DNA of 53,793 nucleotides from JBMOOG01 sp049324535. GTDB lineage: Bacteria > Pseudomonadota > Alphaproteobacteria > Rhodobacterales > Rhodobacteraceae. The notes under the pieces were generated by a model that had not been told where the DNA came from, made no database searches, and saw nothing but the letters and a program-made list of their open reading frames with translations. Location of the stretch: contig JBMOOG010000024.1 of NCBI GenBank assembly GCA_049324535.1, forward strand, positions 1-53,793. The letters run 5' to 3'. Shown piece by piece: positions 18,925 to 27,899 of the stretch. Every line of letters starts with the position of its first letter. Position 1 is the first letter of the stretch. The position numbers were made by a program, and so were the translations under genes.

Positions 18925-19458
18925 TCAGGCGACCTTGGTCACCTGCGTGAATTCCAGCTCGACCGGCGTCGGCCGGCCGAAGATCGACACCGTCACCTTC
19001 AGGCGGTTCGAGTGCTCGTCCACTTCCTCGACCATGCCCGAGAAGCCGTCGAACGGCCCGTCGGTCACCTTGACGTTCTCGCCGATCTCGAAGCGGATCA
19101 GGTTGCGCGGCTGGGCCTCGCCCTCTTCCGCGCGCTTCAGGATGCCGTTCACCTCGGCGTCGCGCATCGGCATCGGCTTGCCCTGCGGTCCGAGGAAGCC
19201 GGTGACCCGGTTGATCGACGTGATCAGGTGATAGGCCCGGTCCGACATCTCCATGTGGACCAGAACGTAGCCCGGCATGAACCGGCGCTCGGACGTCACC
19301 TTCTTGCCGCGGCGGATCTCGATCACTTCCTCGGTCGGGACGAGGACCTCATCGATCTCGTCTCCGAGATTCTTGTCGGCGACCGCCTGACGGATCTGTT
19401 CGGCGACCTTCTTCTCGAAGTTCGAGAGAACGCTCACCGAATACCATCGCTTTGCCAT
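18925..19458 (-). CDS. nusG: Transcription termination/antitermination factor NusG
   Basis: 177 residues from MAKRWYSVSVLSNFEKKVAEQI; a longer in-frame start lies in the upstream terminator and was rejected. It has an NGN domain (about 4-110) and a C-terminal KOW domain with VKVTDGPFDGFSGMVEEVD. It binds RNA polymerase and links it to Rho or to the ribosome through S10. The usual neighbour secE is absent; the next gene upstream is the arsenite pump. Confidence 0.97.
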   Translation of the reverse strand: MAKRWYSVSVLSNFEKKVAEQIRQAVADKNLGDEIDEVLVPTEEVIEIRRGKKVTSERRFMPGYVLVHMEMSDRAYHLITSINRVTGFLGPQGKPMPMRDAEVNGILKRAEEGEAQPRNLIRFEIGENVKVTDGPFDGFSGMVEEVDEHSNRLKVTVSIFGRPTPVELEFTQVTKVA

Positions 19459-19537
19459 GCCGTACCCCGCCGTTCCCGGCCCGCAAGCGCCGGATATTCC
19501 AGTCTTTTCGGCCCCATGTTGCCGGAGCCGGCCGAAC

Positions 19538-19570
19538 AAAAAACAGCGCGCAGTGCGAATCATTGCGCGC
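19538..19570 (-). terminator. Rho-independent terminator between acr3 and nusG
   Basis: On the minus strand the stem GCGCGCA / TGCGCGC encloses an 11-nt loop and is followed by TGTTTTTT. It stands 182 bp after the acr3 stop and 80 bp before nusG, so it isolates nusG from arsenic-induced read-through. In the ancestral order it may instead have been the terminator of secE. The rest of the 293-bp gap shows no gene. Confidence 0.85.
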
Positions 19571-19751
19571 CGTGTCCGGGAAAGTCAGGTCGCTTTAGCC
19601 GCTGGGCGCCACGATTGCAAGGGCCGATGCCCCCGGTCCGGGCCGGCTTGCGTCCACGGTCGGGACGCAGTGGGCTGGCCTCTGGCCCGGCCGGGTCACG
19701 GGTGCCCGCGCGTACTGGCGGCCGGGGCGATCGGGGCGAAGGGCGGTCGGC

Positions 19752-20765
19752 TCATTGCGGGAAATGTCCGCGCGTGCGGTTGGCGAAGGCCACGAGCGAC
19801 AGCATCACCGGAACCTCGACCAGAACCCCCACCACGGTGGCCAGAGCCGCACCCGAGTTCAGGCCAAAGAGCCCGATGGCCACGGCGACCGCCAGTTCGA
19901 AGAAGTTCGAGGTTCCGATCAGCGCGCAGGGGGCCGCCACGCCGTGGGGAAGCCTCCACGCCCAGGCCCAGGCATAGCCGAGCGCAAAGATGCCGTAGGA
20001 TTGCAGGAGGATCGGCACCGAGATCAGCGCGATCAGAACCGGCTGGGCCAGAATGATCTGTCCCTGAAATCCGAAAAGCAGCACCACCGTCAGCAGAAGC
20101 CCCAGCACCGAGGCCGGTTTGATCCGGGCGGTGAACGCATCGACCGACCCGCCCCGCGCGATGATGGCCCGCCGGGTCAGCGCGCCCGCGATCAGCGGGA
20201 TGACGACATAGAGGACGACCGACAGGACCAGCGTTTCCCACGGCACCGCGATGTCGGTCACGCCCAGAAGGAAGGCCACGATGGGCGCAAAGGCCACGAC
20301 CATGATCAGATCGTTCACCGACACCTGCACCAGCGTGTAATTCGCATCGCCCCTGGTCAGTTGCGACCAGACGAACACCATCGCCGTGCAGGGCGCCGCG
20401 CCCAGCAGGATCAGGCCCGCGATATACTCCGGCGCCTTGTCCGGAGCGATCCAGCCGGCAAACAGGTGGTCGAAGAACAGCACCGCCAGCGCCGCCATGG
20501 TGAAGGGCTTGATCAGCCAGTTGACCGCCAGCGTGATCACCAGCCCCCTGGGTGCCCGGCCCACCTCGCGCAGGGACCCGAAGTCGATGGCGATCATCAT
20601 CGGGTAGACCATCGCCCAGATCAGCATGGCCACGACCAGATTGACCGAGGCGTATTCCAGGCTCGCCAGCGCGCGGAACACGGCCGCAACGCTGTTGCCA
20701 AGCACCAGCCCGGCCAGAATGCACAGCGCAACCCAAAGGGTCAGATAGCGTTCGAAAACGCTCAT
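19752..20765 (-). CDS. acr3: Arsenite efflux transporter, ACR3 type
   Basis: 337 residues with about ten transmembrane helices and the conserved GAAPCTAMVFVWS motif, whose Cys126 is required for arsenite transport in this family. The inner-membrane protein exports As(III) using the proton motive force. Its ATG overlaps the arsR stop by 4 bp (ATGA), so the pair is one operon under ArsR control. Confidence 0.95.
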   Translation of the reverse strand: MSVFERYLTLWVALCILAGLVLGNSVAAVFRALASLEYASVNLVVAMLIWAMVYPMMIAIDFGSLREVGRAPRGLVITLAVNWLIKPFTMAALAVLFFDHLFAGWIAPDKAPEYIAGLILLGAAPCTAMVFVWSQLTRGDANYTLVQVSVNDLIMVVAFAPIVAFLLGVTDIAVPWETLVLSVVLYVVIPLIAGALTRRAIIARGGSVDAFTARIKPASVLGLLLTVVLLFGFQGQIILAQPVLIALISVPILLQSYGIFALGYAWAWAWRLPHGVAAPCALIGTSNFFELAVAVAIGLFGLNSGAALATVVGVLVEVPVMLSLVAFANRTRGHFPQ

Positions 20766-21085
20766 GCCGGTTGTCCGGGCGCGGGGATGCAGCAGGTGTC
20801 GCCCGAGGGCTCGGCAAGGCCGTCGATGAACCGGGTCAGCGGTTCCAGCGCCGCCGGATGCAGCGCGTAACAGGTGCGGGGGCCGTCGATCTCGCCCGTG
20901 ATGACGCCCGCCGACTTCAGGACCCGCAGATGTTCGGACACCGTCGATTGCGCGAGGCCCACGGCCTCGACGATGGTGCCCCCGATGCAGCCCGGCGTTG
21001 CCGACAGAAGCCGCAGAATTTGGATGCGGGCAGGATTGGCCAGGGCCTTCGCAAGACCGGCGATGGTTTCGTCATCCGACATCAC
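20762..21085 (-). CDS. arsR: ArsR-family arsenic-responsive repressor
   Basis: 107 residues with a winged helix-turn-helix: ALANPARIQILRLL and the recognition helix GLAQSTVSEHLRVLKSAG. It lacks the ELCVCDL motif of the E. coli type. A C-terminal vicinal pair Cys98-Cys99 (DTCCIPAP) with Cys33 or Cys72 is the probable As(III) site, like the C-terminal site type described in Acidithiobacillus ArsR. It should release DNA on binding arsenite and derepress arsR-acr3. It is divergent from aioX across a 136-bp shared regulatory region. Confidence 0.93.
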   Translation of the reverse strand: MMSDDETIAGLAKALANPARIQILRLLSATPGCIGGTIVEAVGLAQSTVSEHLRVLKSAGVITGEIDGPRTCYALHPAALEPLTRFIDGLAEPSGDTCCIPAPGQPA

Positions 21086-21221
21086 GAAGCCTTCCCGACT
21101 GGCCCTTCCTCACATTTCGTCGAATTACGATTTGACCGGTTGACCCGCAAGAGACAATGTGCGCCGAAGTCAGGGGGGTGAACCGGGAAGAGGAGGCGCC
21201 TTCGGGCGCAGGGGGAATGCC
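21086..21221. promoter_or_regulatory. Divergent arsR / aioX control region with candidate ArsR operator
   Basis: An AT-richer core at 21115-21131 contains TCGTCGAATTACGA, an imperfect inverted repeat (TCGT...ACGA) close to the arsR start, where ArsR operators usually lie. On the plus strand two TTGACC hexamers (starting near 21132 and 21138) precede ACAATG and could form the aioX promoter. Because the operator sits between both start points, ArsR may repress both directions. Sites are seen; function is inferred. Confidence 0.5.
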
Positions 21222-22067
21222 ATGATGACTCGGCGCGAGGCGGTGCTTCTGGGGGCGGCTGTCTGTGCGGCGCCGATGGTGCGGGCGCAGGCGGCCCCCT
21301 TCCGCTTTGCGCTGACCCCGGTGTTTCTGGACAATGACGGCGCGGTCATCTCCGCCCTGCGCGCCGCCCTTGCGGCCGCGATGGGGCAGGAGATCGAGCT
21401 GGTCCAGCGACGCACCTATCAGGAGATCACCGGCGCCCTGCTGGACGGGTCCGTCGATGCGGCCTGGACCTGCGGCTATCCCTACCTGCAGCACCGGTCC
21501 GAGCTGTCGCTTCTGGGCGTGCCGGTGTGGCAAGGCGCGCCGCTTTACCAGTCCTATCTGATCGTGGCGCCCGACGACCCGGCCGCCGGTCTTGCCGATC
21601 TGCGCGGCGGAACGCACGCCTTTTCGGACCCCGACAGCAACTCGGGCTATCTGGTGACTGCCTCGGACCTGGCGCGAATGGGCGAGACGCCCGAGCGCTT
21701 CTTCTCGCGCGCGATCTTCACCTACGGCCACCGCAACGTCGTCCGGGCCGTCGCGGGCGGATTGACCCGGTCCGGCAGCGTGGACGGCTATGTCTGGGAA
21801 GTTCTGAACAGCGTCGAACCCGCTCTGACGGCCCGGACCCGGGTGGTTTCCCGATCTGAAAAACTTGGGTTTCCGCCCTTTGTCGCGCGCAACGACAGGA
21901 TCGGCGAAGCCGGGGTCCGGGCCTGCGAGACAGCGCTTCAGGGTCTCGACCGGACGCCCGAAGGGCAGGCCGTGCTGCGTCTTCTCTATCTCGATCGCGT
22001 GACGGCGGCCGGGCCCGAGCTCTTTGACGGGATCGCCGCGCGCATGGCCGTGCTGGGGGGCGGATGA
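21222..22067 (+). CDS. aioX: AioX periplasmic arsenite-binding protein
   Basis: 281 residues from MMTRREAVLLGAAV. The Tat/Sec-type signal with twin Arg is followed by APMVRAQA, so the mature protein is periplasmic. It belongs to the PhnD-like substrate-binding fold; Cys84 in DAAWTCGYPY matches the conserved Cys of AioX that binds As(III). AioX passes the signal to the AioS kinase to switch on arsenite oxidase. It overlaps aioS by 4 bp (ATGA). The Met-Met start at 21222/21225 follows a GGGGGA ribosome site. Confidence 0.9.
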   Translation: MMTRREAVLLGAAVCAAPMVRAQAAPFRFALTPVFLDNDGAVISALRAALAAAMGQEIELVQRRTYQEITGALLDGSVDAAWTCGYPYLQHRSELSLLGVPVWQGAPLYQSYLIVAPDDPAAGLADLRGGTHAFSDPDSNSGYLVTASDLARMGETPERFFSRAIFTYGHRNVVRAVAGGLTRSGSVDGYVWEVLNSVEPALTARTRVVSRSEKLGFPPFVARNDRIGEAGVRACETALQGLDRTPEGQAVLRLLYLDRVTAAGPELFDGIAARMAVLGGG

Positions 22068-23491
22068 AACCCCTGCGTCGCTTTCGCAACCTTCCCGTCA
22101 CCCTGCGCGTGCCGCTCATCATGGCCGCGCTGATGATCGCACTCGGCCTCCTGGCCAGCCAGAGCGTGCTGTCCGCGCTCAGGGGGCTGCAGGACGCGCG
22201 CCTGTCCGAGACGGCACGGCTGCACGTCGAAGGCCTGTCCGTCGCCCTCGGGCCGTCAGTTCTGCGGCAGGATGTGTGGGAGGTCTACGACATCCTCGAC
22301 CGGGCGCGGGCGGGCAGCGAAGGGCAGCGGCTTCTTCTGACGGTGGTGGCCGATGAACGGGGGCGCGTGCTGGCCGCGACCGATCCGCACCGCGCGCCGG
22401 TGGGCGCCGCAGCGGCCGACTTCGAAACCGGCGCCTTCGCGCCCGACGCGGTGCGGATGACGGGCGAGCCGGTGCTGCGGGTCAAGGCGCCTCTGGTCAT
22501 CCAGGGCCGCGAGATCGGCCGCATCGTCACCGAACTGGACGTGACCGACCTTCTGGCGGAACGGCGCAACATTGCGATCTGGCTTCTGGTCGGCAATGCG
22601 GTGGCGACCGCGCTTCTGGCCTTCGGCGGCTGGCTCGCCGTGGCGCGGCTGCTGCGCCCCGTGGGCACGCTGGTGCAGGCGATGGGCGACGCCCGCGGCA
22701 GTCCCCGCCCGATTGCCGAGGCGGCGATCCCGCGCAGCGACCCCGGCTTTGCACGGCTGATCGAGACCTACAACCGCATGACCACCGCCGTCGAGCGGCG
22801 CAACGAGGCCGAACGCCGCCTGGCCGAGCGCGAGCGCTTCGTCAGCCTCGGGCGGCTGTCCTCGTCGCTGGCGCACGAGATCAACAACCCGCTCGGCGGG
22901 CTTCTGAACGCCGCCGACACCATCCACACCTACGCCGACCGGCCCGAGGTCGTGCGCCAGTCGGCCGAGCTGATGCAGCGCGGCCTTGGCCATCTGCGCG
23001 ACGTCGCGCGGGCGATCCTGGACCAGAACCGGCTGGACCGCGCGGGCCAGCCGCTGCGTCCTGAGGACTTCGAGGACCTGCGGCTTCTCTTCGAGCCCGA
23101 GGCCGCGAGCCGCGGGCAGACCCTTCTGTGGGAGGTGGACGCACCCGCCGCCGTTCTGGCCCGCTACCCCGCGGCGCCGGTCCGGCAGATCGCGCTCAAC
23201 CTTCTGCTCAACGCGGGCGCCGCCGCCGGGCGCGCGGGGCGGGTCGGGCTTGGGCTGCGGGCCGAAGCGCCGGGCCTGCGGCTTTCGGTGCAGGACAGCG
23301 GCCCCGGTTTTTCGCCCTTCGACCTCGCCCGCCTGATGAGCTCGGGCCCCCTCCCGCCGGGCGGAGGCGTCGGCCTGCGGCTGGTGCGCGACCTCGTCGA
23401 GGGTCTCGGCGGCCGGCTCAATCACGACCGGCACGACGGGACCACCGAAATCCGCGTGGAACTGCCGCTGCGCGAGACCGTCGATGCTTAG
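22064..23491 (+). CDS. aioS: AioS sensor histidine kinase
   Basis: 475 residues: TM1 about 15-37, a periplasmic sensor domain about 40-168, TM2 about 170-192, a HAMP-like linker, then a histidine-kinase core with the H-box SSLAHEINNPLGG (phosphorylated His271), N-box LNLLLNAGA and G-box DSGPGF. It should autophosphorylate on contact with arsenite-loaded AioX and pass phosphate to AioR. It overlaps aioX by 4 bp and aioR by 8 bp. Confidence 0.93.
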   Translation: MKPLRRFRNLPVTLRVPLIMAALMIALGLLASQSVLSALRGLQDARLSETARLHVEGLSVALGPSVLRQDVWEVYDILDRARAGSEGQRLLLTVVADERGRVLAATDPHRAPVGAAAADFETGAFAPDAVRMTGEPVLRVKAPLVIQGREIGRIVTELDVTDLLAERRNIAIWLLVGNAVATALLAFGGWLAVARLLRPVGTLVQAMGDARGSPRPIAEAAIPRSDPGFARLIETYNRMTTAVERRNEAERRLAERERFVSLGRLSSSLAHEINNPLGGLLNAADTIHTYADRPEVVRQSAELMQRGLGHLRDVARAILDQNRLDRAGQPLRPEDFEDLRLLFEPEAASRGQTLLWEVDAPAAVLARYPAAPVRQIALNLLLNAGAAAGRAGRVGLGLRAEAPGLRLSVQDSGPGFSPFDLARLMSSGPLPPGGGVGLRLVRDLVEGLGGRLNHDRHDGTTEIRVELPLRETVDA

Positions 23492-24689
23492 AGGACGCCG
23501 GATCATCCTCGTCGAGGACGACGAGATCATGGGGGCCTCGCTGGTCCTGCGGCTCGAGCTCGAGGGTGCCGAGGTGCAATGGCACCGCCAGATCGCCCGC
23601 GCCCTGCCCGCGATCCGCACGCCGCGGCGCACGGTCGATGCCGTGATCTGCGACATCCGCCTGCCGGACGGGACCGGCGAGGAGCTTTACGACACGCTGA
23701 CCCGAACCCGCCATCCGCCGCCCTTCCTGTTCATCACCGGACAGGGCACGATCGACCAGGCGGTGCGGCTGATCCGGTCCGGCGCGGCGGATTACATCGC
23801 CAAGCCCTTCGAGATGGGCGCCTTCCTGAAACGGCTGGCCACGATCATGCCGCCGAAGGCGGATCACGACATGCCCGCCGAGACCGGCATCACCGAGGCG
23901 GCCCGGGCCGTCGACCGGCAGCTGGCCGAGGCGGCGCGCAGGGACGTGGCCATCCTGATCCGGGGAGCACCCGGTGTCGGCAAGGTCAGGCTTGCGCGGC
24001 GGGTCCACGAACAGTCCGACAGGAGCGCCGCGCCGATGGTTCTCTGCAACGCGCTGCGCGACGGAGTGTCGGCCGCGCAGGTCCGGGCGGCGATCGAGGC
24101 CGTGGACGAAGGCACCCTTGTCGTCATCGGGATCGGCAGGGCCAACGCCGCGGCCCAGGATGCGCTGTTCGAAGCCCTGTCCGCACCCCGCTTCCGCCTG
24201 ATCGCCACCTGCGGCGCCGTGGACGGCGATGATCTGCCGTGTCTGCGCAGCGATCTCGCGGCCGCGCTGCGCTCGCATGAGGTCTTCGTGCCCCCGCTGG
24301 GGGACCGCCCAGACGATGCGGTCTGGCTGGCCAATCGGCTCTTTCCCGCGCTCAACACCCGCCGCAAGGCGCCGCTTTCGGGCATCGCGGCTTCGGCCGA
24401 AGAGGCGATCCGGGGGCATGACTGGCCCGGCAACGGCCGCGAAGTGCGCGCGCGTCTGATGCGCGCGGTCGAGGCCGCGACCGGCGAGCTGGTGCTGACC
24501 TCCGACCTCTTTCCGGAACTGGCCGCCGCGGACGCCATCCGGTCGCTGGCCGAGGCGCGCGACGCGGCCGAGAAGGCACAGATCGTGGCCGCGCTGGGCC
24601 GGACCGGCGGGCAGGTGGGCGAGGCGGCGCGGCTGCTGCGCGTGTCCCGCACCACCCTGTGGGAGAAGATGCAGAAGCTGGGCCTGTGA
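23484..24689 (+). CDS. aioR: AioR response regulator, NtrC-like but without sigma54 contact motif
   Basis: 401 residues: receiver domain with phospho-acceptor Asp57 in VICDIRLPDG, a shortened AAA+ domain (about 135-320) and a Fis-type helix-turn-helix (GEAARLLRVSRTTLWEKMQ). Walker A is GAPGVGK (161-167). The stretch between Walker A and B is shorter than in NtrC, with no ESELFGH or GAFTGA, and Walker B reads EGTLVVIGIG (209-218), lacking the Asp-Glu pair. It probably does not hydrolyse ATP or remodel sigma54 polymerase. Rhodobacter capsulatus NtrC is a known sigma70-dependent exception also lacking GAFTGA. It should activate aioBA. Confidence 0.88.
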   Translation: MLRGRRIILVEDDEIMGASLVLRLELEGAEVQWHRQIARALPAIRTPRRTVDAVICDIRLPDGTGEELYDTLTRTRHPPPFLFITGQGTIDQAVRLIRSGAADYIAKPFEMGAFLKRLATIMPPKADHDMPAETGITEAARAVDRQLAEAARRDVAILIRGAPGVGKVRLARRVHEQSDRSAAPMVLCNALRDGVSAAQVRAAIEAVDEGTLVVIGIGRANAAAQDALFEALSAPRFRLIATCGAVDGDDLPCLRSDLAAALRSHEVFVPPLGDRPDDAVWLANRLFPALNTRRKAPLSGIAASAEEAIRGHDWPGNGREVRARLMRAVEAATGELVLTSDLFPELAAADAIRSLAEARDAAEKAQIVAALGRTGGQVGEAARLLRVSRTTLWEKMQKLGL

Positions 24690-24701
24690 CGCCCGCAGGA
24701 T

Positions 24702-24717
24702 GTTCGGAAATCCGAAC
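24702..24717. promoter_or_regulatory. Palindrome upstream of aioB, candidate AioR site
   Basis: GTTCGGAAATCCGAAC is an inverted repeat with 6-bp arms around AAAT, 12 bp after the aioR stop and about 120 bp before aioB. It is the best symmetrical site in the gap and well placed for an activator. No convincing sigma54 -24/-12 element was found: the only TTGC (near 24749) lacks a GG dinucleotide at the right distance. AioR binding is inferred. Confidence 0.5.
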
Positions 24718-24839
24718 GCCTGAAATTTATGTTTTCTGAGAAGTACTTGCCGCAGCGCGGCGCATGTCCCGAGGCGGTCGCAGCCGGACCTTCGGCTCCG
24801 CTATCCTCGCGAGACGGAAAGCCAAGGGAGGTAGATTCC

Positions 24840-25364
24840 ATGAAGTGCAACCGGTTGGTCGATGTCGGCCGCCGTCAGTTCCTGCGCGGAGGTGTTCTCG
24901 GCGCTGCAGGGGCTGCTGCGGCCACTGTGATGCCCGCGGGGCAGGCGCAGGCGCTGCCGTCGCTGGCGATGCTGGACTATCCGTCCATGAAGCTGGCCAA
25001 TGTGGCCGACCTGAAGGTCAACGAGCCCATGGACATCGGATACCCCGATGCCGACAGCCCCGGCATCCTGCTGAAGCTCGGGACCGCGGTCGAGGGCGGG
25101 GTCGGCCCGGACGGCGACATCGTCGGCTTTTCGGTGCTGTGCCCGCACAAGGGCTACAACATGTCCTATCATGCGGCGGACAAGACGCTGAACTGCCCCG
25201 GCCATTTCAGCCGGTTCGACTGCGAGAAGGGCGGCCAGCAGGTCTGGGGCCATGCCACGCAGAACCTGCCGCAGTTCATGCTGCGCGTGGATGACAAGGG
25301 CGACATCTATGCCGAAGGCGCGGACGAGCTGATCTACGGCCGTCTGTCCAACGTGCTGGCGTAA
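24840..25364 (+). CDS. aioB: Arsenite oxidase small (Rieske) subunit
   Basis: 174 residues from MKCNRLVDVG, after an AGGGAGG ribosome site; an upstream in-frame ATG is rejected because the Tat signal RRQFLRGG (Arg11-Arg12) fits only this start. The [2Fe-2S] Rieske ligands are Cys101 and His103 (CPHKGYN) and Cys119 and His122 (CPGHFS). Neither box has the extra Cys that forms the disulphide in high-potential Rieske proteins, which resembles other alphaproteobacterial AioB. It carries AioA to the periplasm and passes electrons on to a cytochrome. It is 13 bp from aioA. Confidence 0.95.
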   Translation: MKCNRLVDVGRRQFLRGGVLGAAGAAAATVMPAGQAQALPSLAMLDYPSMKLANVADLKVNEPMDIGYPDADSPGILLKLGTAVEGGVGPDGDIVGFSVLCPHKGYNMSYHAADKTLNCPGHFSRFDCEKGGQQVWGHATQNLPQFMLRVDDKGDIYAEGADELIYGRLSNVLA

Positions 25365-25377
25365 GGGGGGCGATCAC

Positions 25378-27837
25378 ATGGCTTACAAGCGCAACATCGA
25401 TCGCCTGCCGATCATCCCCGCAGGCGCCAAGGAACACAACGTCACCTGCCACTACTGCATCGTCGGCTGCGGCTACAAGGCCTACACCTGGCCGCTGAAG
25501 AAGCAGGGCACCACCGACAGCAACTGGATCGGCGAGGACCTGTCCAAGCAGCAGCTGGCCGAGACCGAGGCCTGGTATGCGCCGTCGATGTACAACGTCG
25601 TCAAGCAGAACGGTCAGGACGTGCATCTGGTCATCAAGCCGGACGTGAACTGCGTGGTGAACTCGGGCCTCGGCTCGATCCGCGGCGCCCGGATGGCCGA
25701 AAACCGGCGGTCGGACGTGAACGGCACCCAGCAGCAGCGCCTGACCGAACCGATGGTCTGGCGCTATGGCACCTGGCAGCCGACGTCGTGGGACGATGCG
25801 CTGGACCTCGTGGCCCGCGTGACCGCCCGGGTCATCGACAAGGACAACGAGGACGATCTCTACGTCTCGATGTTCGACCACGGCGGCTCGGCCGGCGGGT
25901 ATGAAAACACCTGGGGCACGGGCAAGCTCTACTTCGGCAGCATGAAGGTGAAGCACTGCCGCATCCACAACCGCCCGGCCTACAACTCCGAGGTTCACTC
26001 CAGCCGCGACATGGGCGTGGACGAGCTGAACTACAACTACGCGGACTACGAGGTGACGGACACCATCTTCCTCGTGGGCACCAACCCGATGGAGTGCCAG
26101 ACCAACCTCTTCCTCAACCACATGGCGAAGGGGATGCAGAACGGGGCGAAGGTCGTCATCTCGGACCCGCGCCGCACGGTGACGGTGGACGCCTGCGAGC
26201 AATACGCCGGCGCCGCGAACGTGCTGCATCTGGCGCTCAAGCCCGGGTCGGACGTGGCGCTCCACAACACGCTCTTCACCTACATCGCCGATCAGGGCTG
26301 GGTGGATGCGGACTTCATCGCCAAATCGACCTTCCAGGGCGATGTGGCGGTGCCGGCCGACAGCGCGCACCCGGCAGCCCTCGGGTCGTTCGAGGCCGCC
26401 CGCGCCGCCTGCAAGATGAGCCTGGCCGACGGCGCGGCCGCCACCGGCCTCACCGAGGCGCAGATCATCCAGGCCGCCGAGTGGATCGCCAAGCCCAAGG
26501 ACGACGGCAGCCGCCGGAAATGCACGACCGGCTACGAGAAGGGCATCATCTGGGGCAACGACAACTACCGCGCCATCGGGTCGCTCCTGAACATCGCGCT
26601 GGCCACCGGCAACGTCGGCCGCGAAGGCGGCGGGTGCTGCCGTCTCGGCGGCCACCAGGAAGGCTACTACCGCCCGTCGGACGCCCATGTCGGACGCCCC
26701 GCGCCCTATATCGACCAGCTGATCATCGCGGGCGGTGGCAAGGTGCACCACGTCTGGGCCAACGACCACTACAAGACCACGCTCAACGCCGCCGAGTTCA
26801 AGCGCGTCTACAACCGCCGGTCCAACATGGTGAAGGAAGCCATGGACGCCCGCGCCGGTGCCACGCGGGAGGAACTGGTCGATGCCATCGTGGCGGCGAT
26901 CAACGCGGGCGGGATCTTCTCGGTCAATGTGGACATCATCCACAGCCAGATCGGTCAGGCCGCGCATGTGATCCTGCCGGCGGTGGAATCGGGCGAGATG
27001 AACCTCACCTCGATGAACGGCGAACGTCGGCTGCGCCTGACCGAACGCTACATGGACCCGCCCGGCTCGGCCAAGCCCGACTGCCTCATCGCCGCCGGCA
27101 TCGCCCAGAACCTGGAACGTGTCCTGCGCGAGGAAGGCCGCAACGACTACGCCGACCAGTTCAAGGGCTACGACTGGAAGACCGAGGAAGACGCCTTCAT
27201 GGACGGCTACCATCAGGGCAACCCGGAAGTCACCTATGACCGCCTGCGCGCCATGGGCAACGACGGGGTGCTGGAGCCGGTCACGGGCTTTGCCGACGGC
27301 AAGCTCGTGGGCACCAACCGCCTCTATGAGGACGGCAACTTCACCCGCCACGGGCGCGAGGACAAGAAGGCGCTCTTCTGCATGGGCGAATGGCGCGGCT
27401 GGCAGGCACCGGGCAAGGCCCAGCAGCAGGCCAACTACCGGTTCTTCATCAACAACGGCCGGGCCAACATGAACTGGCAGAACTGGTTCCTCGACCAGGG
27501 CAACGACTTCGTGATGGACCGCTTCCCGGTGCCCTTCATCCAGATCAACCCCGACGACATGGCTGAACTGGGCATCAAGGCGGGCGACATGGTCGAGATC
27601 TACAACGATGTCGGTGCCACACAGGCCCTGGCCTATCCCGAGCCGACCGCGAAGCGCAGCGAGACCTTCATGATCTTCGGTGCACCGAACGGGGCGCAGG
27701 GCAACATCGTGAACGCCGGCGTGAACGAGCTGATCCTGCCGAACTACAAGGCCACCTGGGGCAACATCCGCAAGATCTCGGATGCGACCCCGGCCTCGGC
27801 GGCGGTGTCCTACAAGTCGTGGGAAGTCGAGCTCTGA
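25378..27837 (+). CDS. aioA: Arsenite oxidase large molybdopterin subunit
   Basis: 819 residues of the DMSO-reductase family. Near the N-terminus Cys24, Cys27 and Cys31 (CHYCIVGCGY) bind a [3Fe-4S] cluster; the fourth Cys of related enzymes is missing, as is normal for AioA. The rest binds the bis-MGD cofactor (QTNLFLNHMA and IGSLLNIALATGN regions). It oxidises arsenite to arsenate in the periplasm. It has no signal of its own and is exported with AioB. The length is typical (about 825). Confidence 0.97.
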   Translation: MAYKRNIDRLPIIPAGAKEHNVTCHYCIVGCGYKAYTWPLKKQGTTDSNWIGEDLSKQQLAETEAWYAPSMYNVVKQNGQDVHLVIKPDVNCVVNSGLGSIRGARMAENRRSDVNGTQQQRLTEPMVWRYGTWQPTSWDDALDLVARVTARVIDKDNEDDLYVSMFDHGGSAGGYENTWGTGKLYFGSMKVKHCRIHNRPAYNSEVHSSRDMGVDELNYNYADYEVTDTIFLVGTNPMECQTNLFLNHMAKGMQNGAKVVISDPRRTVTVDACEQYAGAANVLHLALKPGSDVALHNTLFTYIADQGWVDADFIAKSTFQGDVAVPADSAHPAALGSFEAARAACKMSLADGAAATGLTEAQIIQAAEWIAKPKDDGSRRKCTTGYEKGIIWGNDNYRAIGSLLNIALATGNVGREGGGCCRLGGHQEGYYRPSDAHVGRPAPYIDQLIIAGGGKVHHVWANDHYKTTLNAAEFKRVYNRRSNMVKEAMDARAGATREELVDAIVAAINAGGIFSVNVDIIHSQIGQAAHVILPAVESGEMNLTSMNGERRLRLTERYMDPPGSAKPDCLIAAGIAQNLERVLREEGRNDYADQFKGYDWKTEEDAFMDGYHQGNPEVTYDRLRAMGNDGVLEPVTGFADGKLVGTNRLYEDGNFTRHGREDKKALFCMGEWRGWQAPGKAQQQANYRFFINNGRANMNWQNWFLDQGNDFVMDRFPVPFIQINPDDMAELGIKAGDMVEIYNDVGATQALAYPEPTAKRSETFMIFGAPNGAQGNIVNAGVNELILPNYKATWGNIRKISDATPASAAVSYKSWEVEL

Positions 27838-27847
27838 TCTGACATCG

Positions 27848-27880
27848 CGCCGCCCGGGGCCTTTTCCCGGGCGGCGTTTT
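27848..27880 (+). terminator. Terminator after aioA
   Basis: A perfect 11-bp stem (CGCCGCCCGGG / CCCGGGCGGCG) with a 7-nt loop and a following TTTT starts about 10 bp after the aioA stop. It should end the aioBA transcript and would make the DUF2478 gene downstream depend on leakage or its own start. Confidence 0.88.
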
Positions 27881-27899
27881 CATGCGGAGGGGAGGCCCC

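Noticed and set aside
19459..19751. secE upstream of nusG
   Set aside because: No frame encodes the short SecE membrane protein; the gap holds a terminator and no gene.
24700..24840. Sigma54 promoter for aioB
   Set aside because: The only TTGC near 24749 lacks GG at the right distance, and AioR lacks the sigma54 contact loop.
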